This document shows, piece after piece, positions 35,205-42,518 of a stretch of DNA of 64,000 bases. The notes below the pieces were generated by a model that did not search any database, was not told the origin of the DNA, and worked only from the letters and a program-made list of their open reading frames with translations. The DNA comes from Erythrobacter ramosus. Lineage in GTDB: Bacteria; Pseudomonadota; Alphaproteobacteria; Sphingomonadales; Sphingomonadaceae. Location of the stretch: NCBI RefSeq assembly GCF_009828055.1, contig NZ_WTYB01000001.1:511183-575182 (forward strand). The letters run 5' to 3'. The position numbers and the translations under genes were made by a program. Position 1 is the stretch's first letter. Every line of letters begins with the position of its first letter.

Positions 35205-36301
35205 GCGCGTGCTCCCACGCCGGCAGACAGGGTCGGCTGGTCGAAGGGCGAGAAGCCGTAATGCGCCAGCCAGCGCGGGTCGCCATCAAAGAAGGCGCGC
35301 AGGTCGTTCATCCCGTATTTGAGCATCGCAATCCGGTCGATCCCGAGGCCGAAGGCGAAGCCCTGCCACTCTGCCGGATCAAGCCCGGCAAACGCCAGCA
35401 CGCGGGCGTTGACCATCCCGCTGCCGCCGATTTCCATCCACGCATGGCCCGGCGCATCGCCGTGCCCGCCGACGACGCGACGGCCACCCTCGTTCGAATA
35501 GCCGACATCGACTTCGACGCTGGGTTCGGTGAAAGGGAAGTAGCTCGGGCGCAGGCGCAGGGTGATATCCTCACGCTCAAAGAACGCCTTGAAGAAGGTT
35601 TCCAGCGTCCATTTGAGGTGGCCGAGGTGGATGTCCTTGTCGATGACGAGGCCTTCGACCTGATGGAACATCGGCGTGTGCGTCGCGTCGCTGTCCGAGC
35701 GGTAGACGCGGCCGGGCGCGATGATGCGGATCGGCGCGCCCTGATCGAGCATCGAGCGGATCTGGACGGGCGAGGTGTGGGTACGCAGCAGCACGTCCTT
35801 CCCCTCGACGGTCTTGTCCGGGAAGTAGAACGTGTCGTGCATCGCCCGAGCGGGGTGCGTCTCATCCATGTTGAGCGCGGTGAAATTGTGCCAGTCGTCC
35901 TCGATCTCCGGCCCCGTCGCCACGGCGAAGCCCAAGTCGGCGAAGATCTCTGCCAGCTCGTCCATCACTTGGCTGACCGGGTGCACCGATCCCTTGGATG
36001 CTGCCTGGGCAGGCAGCGTCAGGTCGATCGTCTCGCGCGCCAGGGCCGCTTCCAGCTCGGCGGCTTCCAGCGCGGCTTTCTTGGCATCAAGCGCCTCAGC
36101 AATTGCTGCGCGGGCGGACTGGATCGCGGGCGCGGCGGCGGTGCGTTCTTCGGGGCTCATCCCGCCCAGCGTCTTCAAGGCAAGGCTCACCCAGCCCTTC
36201 TTGCCGAGCGTTTCGAGCCGCTGCGCTTCGAGCGCGTCGAGGGTGGCTGACGCCACAATCGCGGCCAGCGCAGCCTCTGTCTGGGATGGTATGTCGGTCA
36301 T
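35201..36301 (-). CDS. pheS: Phenylalanyl-tRNA synthetase alpha subunit
   Basis: 366 aa. An N-terminal coiled coil (about 1-90) binds tRNA, followed by the class II core with HPVSQVMDELAEIF, motif 2 RVYRSDSDATHTPMFHQVEGLV, and motif 3 GLGIDRIAMLKYGMNDLR. First gene of the operon. In the 5' leader, a 7-bp hairpin TTGCCGC/GCGGCAA (36330-36352) lies before the start codon. In most bacteria pheS follows rplT directly; here an AraC-type gene and a terminator stand between. Confidence 0.97.
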   Translation of the reverse strand: MTDIPSQTEAALAAIVASATLDALEAQRLETLGKKGWVSLALKTLGGMSPEERTAAAPAIQSARAAIAEALDAKKAALEAAELEAALARETIDLTLPAQAASKGSVHPVSQVMDELAEIFADLGFAVATGPEIEDDWHNFTALNMDETHPARAMHDTFYFPDKTVEGKDVLLRTHTSPVQIRSMLDQGAPIRIIAPGRVYRSDSDATHTPMFHQVEGLVIDKDIHLGHLKWTLETFFKAFFEREDITLRLRPSYFPFTEPSVEVDVGYSNEGGRRVVGGHGDAPGHAWMEIGGSGMVNARVLAFAGLDPAEWQGFAFGLGIDRIAMLKYGMNDLRAFFDGDPRWLAHYGFSPFDQPTLSAGVGARA

Positions 36302-36444
36302 GGCCTCGGGTCATCTGCACGCAGGAAACTTGCCGCAGCCCGCTAGCGGCAAATCGCCCGTATTGCAAAGCGCCTGTCTGTTCATCGAGGTGCAGGACAA
36401 TTTCGGCCCCACCGTTTGGGCCTCGGTCGAGGACCTGCGCTAAA

Positions 36445-37437
36445 TCACCGCGGCGCAGGCGGGTCCAAGGTCTGCGCCGCACTGCCCCTCGCCCGCGCGC
36501 GCGCCTCCATGAACGAGGTCAGGATTGGGTGATCCAGCGCCGCATATTCGCTCGGGTTCATGGTCATGAATTCATGGAACTCGCGCGTGAATTGCGCCTG
36601 ATCGTGGTAATGCGCGTCCATCGCCTCGGTCCAGGGACGGCCGCGATGGAGCATGAAGGTCGCCAGGCTGCGCATGAACCGCTGGCGGCGCATCAAGAGT
36701 TTGGGCGCAAAGCCGAAATAGCGCGTGCACACCCGTTCGAGCGTACGGATGCTCATCGCGCAGGCCTCGGCGAGATCGTGGACCGAAGCGTGATCGCCGT
36801 TCACCAGCGCGGCGTGGACACGGGCGATGCGCGCCTCCTCCCGATTGGGCCGCATCGCGCGCTCCATCGCCGTGACCAGCGCTTGGAACTGCTCGTCAAG
36901 GGTGGCTTCGGGATCGCACAACACATCGGTCATTGCGCCGAAGTGGGCAAAGGCCGGGTGTGCCGTCCCGTCGCAGATCACGTTGGCGCAATCGCTCGCA
37001 TCGGCATCGAAGAACCGCGACCAGCCCAGCGGGAGGAAGCCCACGCCCCACATCCGCACCGGCCCGAGCGTGAAGCGGCACGGCAAGGTGCTCGGTCCGG
37101 TGCCGACGAACGGCACGCCGCTGACCTTGTTAGCGGCAATCGCAGCCTCGGGCGCAGTGCCGCAGAAAAAGCGGATATTGGCCCATTCGGGCTGGAGATA
37201 GTCGGTCACCACCGCGCCGATTTCGGGCAGATCGAGCGTCAGGTGATAAAAGGTCGTAAAGCACCCTGCGAACTGCGCCGGCGGTTCGCGGAATTCGGCT
37301 ATCAGCCGTTGGCCCACCGGCGGCGTATGCCCGCCCGCGGCTTGCTTGTATCCTCCATTCCCCACCGGGTCAGATAGCCGCAGGTGACGCGGTCTTACAA
37401 GGCCGATGGCGGATTCATACAATCCACGGTCGCACAC
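36445..37437 (-). CDS. AraC-family transcription regulator
   Basis: 330 aa. The C-terminal part (about 225-310) has two helix-turn-helices of the AraC type (VHDLAEACAMSIRTLERVCTRYFGFAPKLLMRRQRFM and the later DQAQFTREFHEFMTMNPSEYA). The N-terminal 210 residues resemble no ligand domain I can name. The proposed start is GTG 37437; shorter starts are possible because the first about 25 residues are not typical. It sits alone between the rplT terminator and pheS. Confidence 0.8.
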   Translation of the reverse strand: MCDRGLYESAIGLVRPRHLRLSDPVGNGGYKQAAGGHTPPVGQRLIAEFREPPAQFAGCFTTFYHLTLDLPEIGAVVTDYLQPEWANIRFFCGTAPEAAIAANKVSGVPFVGTGPSTLPCRFTLGPVRMWGVGFLPLGWSRFFDADASDCANVICDGTAHPAFAHFGAMTDVLCDPEATLDEQFQALVTAMERAMRPNREEARIARVHAALVNGDHASVHDLAEACAMSIRTLERVCTRYFGFAPKLLMRRQRFMRSLATFMLHRGRPWTEAMDAHYHDQAQFTREFHEFMTMNPSEYAALDHPILTSFMEARARARGSAAQTLDPPAPR

Positions 37438-37449
37438 CGCGCAACAGAA

Positions 37450-37480
37450 AGGGGCGGATTCCGCAAAGGAATCCGCCCCT
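37450..37480 (-). terminator. Terminator of rpmI-rplT
   Basis: A perfect 13-bp stem, AGGGGCGGATTCC (37450-37462) with GGAATCCGCCCCT (37468-37480), 5-base loop; on the minus strand TTTCTGTT follows. It lies 33 bases behind rplT and would isolate it from the regulator gene behind. Confidence 0.75.
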
Positions 37481-37512
37481 GATCTGGTGTTCAGGCCAAA
37501 ACCGCGAGGCGC

Positions 37513-37872
37513 TTACGCCGGAAGAGCAGCCTTCGCCTGAGCGATAACGGCCTTGAAAGCGCCGCCTTCGTTCATCGCGAGATCGGCCATCGCCTTGCGG
37601 TCGAGTTCGATGCCCGCCAGCTTGATGCCGTGCATGAACTGGGAATAGGTCAGGCCTTCCATGCGGACGGCCGCGTTGATGCGCTGGATCCACAGGGCGC
37701 GGAACGTGCGCTTCTTAACCTTGCGGTCGCGGTAAGCGTACTGGCCGGCCTTTTCGACCGCCTGACGGGCGACGCGAATGGTGTTCTTGCGGCGACCACG
37801 ATAGCCCTTGGCCTGTTCGAGAATCCGCTTGTGCTTGGCGCGGGTGGTAACACCGCGTTTGATGCGAGTCAT
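37513..37872 (-). CDS. rplT: Ribosomal protein L20
   Basis: 119 aa, standard size, very basic. [28 protein letters not shown] and [24 protein letters not shown] are the universal L20 sequences. It binds 23S rRNA early in large-subunit assembly and in many bacteria represses its own operon. Follows rpmI by 48 bases. Confidence 0.98.
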   Translation of the reverse strand: MTRIKRGVTTRAKHKRILEQAKGYRGRRKNTIRVARQAVEKAGQYAYRDRKVKKRTFRALWIQRINAAVRMEGLTYSQFMHGIKLAGIELDRKAMADLAMNEGGAFKAVIAQAKAALPA

Positions 37873-37920
37873 ATCAGTATATCCTTATTGTGAAGACGCG
37901 TGGGCCAAAGCCCGCTCGCA

Positions 37921-38124
37921 TCAATCCAGCCCGTAGGGCGCCCACTTCTTGATCGTCGGCGTATCATGCGACGACAGGACCGAGGTGCCGCGGTTGGTGC
38001 GGATATACTTCGCGTTGTGGCTGATCAGACGGTGACGCTTGCCAGCGACGCCGTGCTTGACCTTGCCGGTGGCGGTGATTTTGAAGCGCTTCTTCACACC
38101 GCTCTTGGTCTTCAGCTTGGGCAT
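37921..38124 (-). CDS. rpmI: Ribosomal protein L35
   Basis: 67 aa. [21 protein letters not shown] is the conserved L35 start. Two ATGs are available (38130 and 38124). GGAG ends immediately before the first, too close to work, but 6 bases before the second, so the start is 38124. First gene of rpmI-rplT; infC, which usually leads this operon, is not immediately upstream. Confidence 0.97.
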   Translation of the reverse strand: MPKLKTKSGVKKRFKITATGKVKHGVAGKRHRLISHNAKYIRTNRGTSVLSSHDTPTIKKWAPYGLD

Positions 38125-38326
38125 TTTCATCTCCTAGTAGAGACACGTCGGAACCGGCCATGGCAGCCCTTGTCGCCAGGCTGGCTGATTGATTCGTGTC
38201 AGTGAAGTGCGCGCGCTTAGGCGGGGAGGCCGCGAAAGGCAAGAGGGATGGGGGCAGGCACAGCGGTCCGCCCCCTCTCAACTGCGACCAGGCAGCAAGC
38301 TGCCGTCGGTAAATCCCCCGGGCGGC

Positions 38327-40609
38327 CTACCCGCCTTTGCGGCTGGCCTCGGCGGCTTCGATTGCGCCCTTGTCCCATGTCACGCGGGTCTGGGTTTGCG
38401 GATTGAAGCGGTTGTCTTCGTACTTCGCGGCCTCGGCAGCGGCGATTTCCGCTTCGGTGAGGTGCTCGCTCGGCTTCAGGGTGAAGACGTCGATCCCGCG
38501 GGTGATCTCGGTGCCGTAGATGTGGCCCTTGTACCAGTAGACCGACCAGTAACCGCCCAGCACCATCTGCTTCATGTCGATCGGACCGCGGTCGAAATAG
38601 GCGATTTCCTTAGGCGTGGCGCTGTCAGTGAAGTCCATGATGCTGAGGCCGCCCTGATACCAAGCCTGCACGAACAGATCGCGGCCCGGCACCGGAACGA
38701 TCGAGCCGTTATGCGCGACGCAGTTTTCCTTGTCGGTCTGGGGGGCGGGCATCTTGTAGTGGGCGCGGAACACCAGCTTGCGGTCGACGATGTCGTAGAT
38801 CGCGTTGGCGCCCCAGGTCTTGGGATCGGACGCCTTGCAGCGCGGACGCCCGCCGCCGCCCCATTCGTCGGTGAAGATCACCTTGGTGCCATCATTGTTA
38901 AAGGTGGCCGAGTGCCAATAGGCAAAGGTGGTGTCGGTCACCGCGTCGATCCGCTTGGGGTTGAGCGGGTCGGCAATATCAAACAGCAGGCCGTTGCCCG
39001 AGCACGCGCCCGCCGCCATCTTCAGCGCCGGGAAGACGGTGATGTCGTGGCACTGATCGGTCGGGGCGGTGCGCTGAGTGCCGTCGCCATGGTCGCCGCC
39101 GGTCCACAGGCCCGCGATCGAGCCGGTTTTCTCATCCGCGAAGACGCGCGGGCTCTTGACGATGCGCGCCTTGGAAGGGTCCGCCAGCGGGATCTCGATC
39201 ACGTCGATCGAGAACAGCGCCGTGCGGGTGTCGCCGGGGATTTCGCCGATGCAGCCAGCCAGTTCCTCGGTCTCGCGGATGCCGGCGGTGCCCGAGTTAT
39301 AGACCACGATCCGGGTCGAATCGGCGCTGACGATCGAGTGGGTGTGGCTGCCGCGGCAGGTTTGCACCCCGCCGACCTGCACCGGACGAGCAAGATCGGA
39401 GATGTCAAAGATGCGGAGGCCGCGGAAGCGTTCCTCGTTGACCTTGCCCGGCGCGCCTTCCAGCCCGCAATCCACGCGCCCGCGGGTCTGCTCGACGCTC
39501 ATCACAAGGATGTTGCCGACCACCGAGACATCGCCCTGCCCGCCGGGGCAGACGACGCTGCTCATCAGGTTGGGCAGGCCGTCGGCGCCGAGCTTGTAGA
39601 TGTTGAAGCCGTGATACGAGCCCGCCACCATCACATCGTCGAAGAAAGCGATGTCGGTGTTGGCGAAATCGAGCAGCGGGGAACGCTCGGCGAATTCGGT
39701 GAGGTCTTCCTCCTGGCGCGCCGGCGTGGCGGCGGCGGGATCAGCAGCGGCGACGGCAGGTGCAGGCGCGGCTTCGGGCTTGGCTTCCTCCTTCGCCTCG
39801 TCCTTGTCCTTCTTGGGCGGCACCGGCGGGCGCAGATCGGCCGGGTTGGCGGGGTTGAAGAACCCGGCGGGCTTGGGCAGGGTCGCCACCTTGGTGAGGT
39901 TCAGGATCGCCTCGCCCGCATTGTCGAACCCGGCGGCAAGGCCCGAGCGCGGATCGCCCGACAGGCCGGCCAGCAGCTTGTCCATCCGCTTGATCTCGGT
40001 GGCTTGCTCGCTGTCGATATCGCCGACGAACTGGTAGAGCACGGGGTCAGCGGCAGTGCCGTCTTCGTCGAGCAGCTTTTCGACCATGTCCACTGCGCCT
40101 TCATGATGCGCGATCATCAGGGTCAGGAACTGGCGGTCGAAATCAACCCCCTTGGCCGCAGCCAGCGCCTTGATCTGATCGGCTGAAGCCATGCCCTTCA
40201 TCATGTGGTGCATATGTTCGCCGTGACCCTTCATCATCGGGTCTTCCACCGGCTCGCCCCGCTCGCTCAGCCAGGCCTTCATGAAGGCAATTTCGTCCGC
40301 CTGGCTCGATTCGATTCGGCCCGCGATCGAGAGCAGGTCAGCGGTGTTGGTGCGATCCTTTACCAGAACCGCCATCTCGACGGCCTGCTGATGGTGGACA
40401 ATCATGTGCTGCATGAAGGCGACATCGGAAGCGGTGTAGCTCGCCTGTGCCAGCTTGGTCGCCTGATCGGCGGTCAGCGTCTTGCTGGCCTGTCCAGGCG
40501 CGCCCGGTTGGACGATCTGCACGGTCTGGGCATAGGCGACGCCCGAGGTGGACAGCAGCAAAGCGGCAAAGGCAGCGCGCGCGGCGCTGCGGTGAGCGGT
40601 GTCAGTCAT
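38327..40609 (-). CDS. Secreted DUF305 protein fused to an LVIVD beta-propeller
   Basis: 760 aa. Signal peptide (to about residue 27). Two DUF305-type helical repeats (about 60-215) each carry FMQHMIVHHQQAVEM-like motifs: His68/72/73 and His168/169, plus MMKGHGEHMHHMM at about 125-138, a clear metal-binding cluster. A charged Lys/Glu/Ala/Pro linker (about 263-300) leads to an LVIVD/YVTN-type propeller (about 300-740) with repeats such as LRIFDISDLARPV and LSIMDFTDSATPKEI. DUF305 proteins bind copper or silver; the propeller probably binds a partner. Start chosen at the signal peptide; the frame is open 34 codons further. Confidence 0.8.
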   Translation of the reverse strand: MTDTAHRSAARAAFAALLLSTSGVAYAQTVQIVQPGAPGQASKTLTADQATKLAQASYTASDVAFMQHMIVHHQQAVEMAVLVKDRTNTADLLSIAGRIESSQADEIAFMKAWLSERGEPVEDPMMKGHGEHMHHMMKGMASADQIKALAAAKGVDFDRQFLTLMIAHHEGAVDMVEKLLDEDGTAADPVLYQFVGDIDSEQATEIKRMDKLLAGLSGDPRSGLAAGFDNAGEAILNLTKVATLPKPAGFFNPANPADLRPPVPPKKDKDEAKEEAKPEAAPAPAVAAADPAAATPARQEEDLTEFAERSPLLDFANTDIAFFDDVMVAGSYHGFNIYKLGADGLPNLMSSVVCPGGQGDVSVVGNILVMSVEQTRGRVDCGLEGAPGKVNEERFRGLRIFDISDLARPVQVGGVQTCRGSHTHSIVSADSTRIVVYNSGTAGIRETEELAGCIGEIPGDTRTALFSIDVIEIPLADPSKARIVKSPRVFADEKTGSIAGLWTGGDHGDGTQRTAPTDQCHDITVFPALKMAAGACSGNGLLFDIADPLNPKRIDAVTDTTFAYWHSATFNNDGTKVIFTDEWGGGGRPRCKASDPKTWGANAIYDIVDRKLVFRAHYKMPAPQTDKENCVAHNGSIVPVPGRDLFVQAWYQGGLSIMDFTDSATPKEIAYFDRGPIDMKQMVLGGYWSVYWYKGHIYGTEITRGIDVFTLKPSEHLTEAEIAAAEAAKYEDNRFNPQTQTRVTWDKGAIEAAEASRKGG

Positions 40610-40869
40610 GATTGTCCCCTTGGAGAAGTGCTTGACCCGCAGACTGCCGCCTTGGCGGGCGCAGTCAAGCCCATGTGACACTGCGCAAGATGGCTTTCGA
40701 CGAACTCCCAACCCCAGTCGAGCAGTCGCATGACGTCACAGCGGGCGGCTCTGTCGCGTGCGTCGCACCTTTCGTCGCATGCGCCCAGATGAGCGCTTGC
40801 CGCGGCGAATCGGGCGTGGATAAGTGCAGCATTAAGCCCCAAGAAACCCTGTTGGAGTAGCTTGTCCTC

Positions 40870-41901
40870 ATGACACGCCCCCGCTTTTTCGCTGCTTTCA
40901 CCGGCCTTGCCGCCTCGCTTGCGGCGATTGCGAGCCCTGCTGCGGCAGGCCCGGAGGATCTTGAGGACACCTTCGCGGCGACCTTCGGCACCGAAGCGCG
41001 CCAGCCTCCAAGTTTCGAAGCGCTCTATGCCGGCAACTGGCAGCAGCGCATCGCCGAACTCGCCGATCCGGCACAGGGCCGCATCGGCGTTGCTGCTGTT
41101 GACCTGGCCACCGGCGAAGAGGTGATGGTGCTGGGCGACCAACTGTTCCCCATGGCCTCGACCAGCAAGGTCGCGATTGCGGCCACCTTCCTCGAAATGG
41201 TCGAAAAGGGGCGTTACACCCTGACCTCCGAATTTCCGCTGATGATGCCGGTCGCCTCGGCCAAGTATTCCTCGACCAAAGCGCCGGTGCGCGCGGGCCA
41301 GTACATGCCCGCGATCGACCTTATCGAGATCATGATCACCCGCTCGTCCAACCCGGCGACCGATGCGTTGCTGGCGGCGGTGGGCGGCCCGGCCGTGGTG
41401 AATGACTGGATCCGGCGGCAGGGGATCACCAACTTCTCTATCAACCGCGACATCGCCACGCTGGTGCGCGATGACGGCGAGTACAACCCCGCCGTTCACA
41501 TCGACACCCGCGACGCCGCGACACCGCGCGCGATGGTGCGGCTGCTCTCCGGGCTATATCGCGGCGATTTCCTTTCCGATCAAAGCCGTCAGGTACTGCT
41601 CGCTGCGATGAGCCGCACCGTCACTGGCAAGCGCCGCATTCCGGCGCATATCCCGCTCGAAGCGCGGGTGAGCCATAAGACCGGATCGCTCAACAACACT
41701 TCAAGCGATATCGGCATCATCGAATGCCCCGATGGCCGCACGATTGCCGTGGCGATCTATGTCACCGGACAAGGTACCAAGCAGGCCCGCGAAGAACGCA
41801 TCGCCGCAATTGCGCGCGCGCTGTATGATGGCTTCGCCGTCCGCGCGCAGGCCAACCCGACCCAGAATTGGGCGAACGCGCCTTACGCCACCGGCGGCTG
41901 A
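40870..41901 (+). CDS. Class A beta-lactamase-like serine hydrolase
   Basis: 343 aa, exported (signal peptide to about residue 26). The penicillin-binding fold motifs are present: STSK with the nucleophile Ser, SSN in the SDN position, and KTGS. At the omega loop, HIDTRDAATPRAM matches the conserved RD-TTP region, and Asn at the 170-like position is present, but the usual ExxLN is DGEYN, so the deacylating Glu166 is not evident. It may therefore be a slow hydrolase, penicillin-binding or otherwise housekeeping enzyme rather than a resistance enzyme. A perfect TGACGTCA palindrome lies upstream (40731-40738). Confidence 0.85.
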   Translation: MTRPRFFAAFTGLAASLAAIASPAAAGPEDLEDTFAATFGTEARQPPSFEALYAGNWQQRIAELADPAQGRIGVAAVDLATGEEVMVLGDQLFPMASTSKVAIAATFLEMVEKGRYTLTSEFPLMMPVASAKYSSTKAPVRAGQYMPAIDLIEIMITRSSNPATDALLAAVGGPAVVNDWIRRQGITNFSINRDIATLVRDDGEYNPAVHIDTRDAATPRAMVRLLSGLYRGDFLSDQSRQVLLAAMSRTVTGKRRIPAHIPLEARVSHKTGSLNNTSSDIGIIECPDGRTIAVAIYVTGQGTKQAREERIAAIARALYDGFAVRAQANPTQNWANAPYATGG

Positions 41902-41925
41902 GCCTTCGCCGATACGGCACAGAGC

Positions 41926-41962
41926 AAAAAGGGGCGGCGCCGGGTGGCACCGCCCCTTTTTT
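41926..41962. terminator. Bidirectional terminator
   Basis: GGGGCGG (41931-41937) pairs with CCGCCCC (41950-41956), with a further 3-bp GCC/GGC inside. Five As precede it (41926-41930) and six Ts follow (41957-41962), so it can stop both the beta-lactamase-like gene and the opposing lipoprotein gene. Confidence 0.9.
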
Positions 41963-42003
41963 CGTAGCCCGCGCCGCCTAGGCTTCGCTGGGCCGCCGAA
42001 CGA

Positions 42004-42291
42004 TTACTCGGCGGCGTCTTCGGCTTCGGCAGCGATGTTCGCGGCAGCTTCACCGATTTCGTCGGTGGTCTTCACGGCTTCGTCAGCCGCTTCGTCGGCC
42101 GCGGCATTGATGTCTTCAGCCGTCGCGTCAGCAGCGGTGGTCACGTCGGTGGCAACCTCATCGCCAGCGGCTTCGGCATCGGCGGCCATCGCGTCGACGG
42201 CTTCATCGGTTTCGGTTTCGGTGGATTCGCTGCAAGCGGCCAGGCCGAGGGCCGAAGTAGCGATGGCGGCAGCGAGGATGATCTTGCGCAT
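42004..42291 (-). CDS. Small acidic lipoprotein
   Basis: 95 aa. Signal peptide with lipobox LAAC (Cys20), then about 75 residues of Ala, Asp, Glu and Thr in an irregular heptad-like pattern (ADEAADEAVKTTDEIGEAAANI), almost without aromatic residues. This suggests a long amphipathic helix on the membrane surface, comparable to Lpp-like or entericidin-type proteins in form but not in sequence. Function unknown. Ends against the bidirectional terminator. Confidence 0.8.
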   Translation of the reverse strand: MRKIILAAAIATSALGLAACSESTETETDEAVDAMAADAEAAGDEVATDVTTAADATAEDINAAADEAADEAVKTTDEIGEAAANIAAEAEDAAE

Positions 42292-42518
42292 GGTTTGAAT
42301 TCCTTATCTCTGCGATTGCGACGCGATGCTGGGCAATGCGCGCCGAAACCGGCTTCTCTCTCGTCCGGTTCAAGGAAGAAGATAGGGCGGGAAACCCGGC
42401 TCGACAAGGTGGAATAAGGCAGCCCGCCCCAATTCCGCCGCATTCTTGCCACAATTGAGATGGCATCGGCCTTTCCCAGACCCCTACCCGCGAAGCACGG
42501 CGGGTGCTAGCAGGCGGC

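Noticed and set aside
38131-38326. L20/L35 autoregulatory leader
   Set aside because: No convincing ribosomal-RNA-like fold could be drawn by eye upstream of rpmI.
38189-40186. 665-codon plus-strand open frame opposite the DUF305/LVIVD gene
   Set aside because: Shadow frame; the minus-strand gene has clear signal peptide and repeated motifs.
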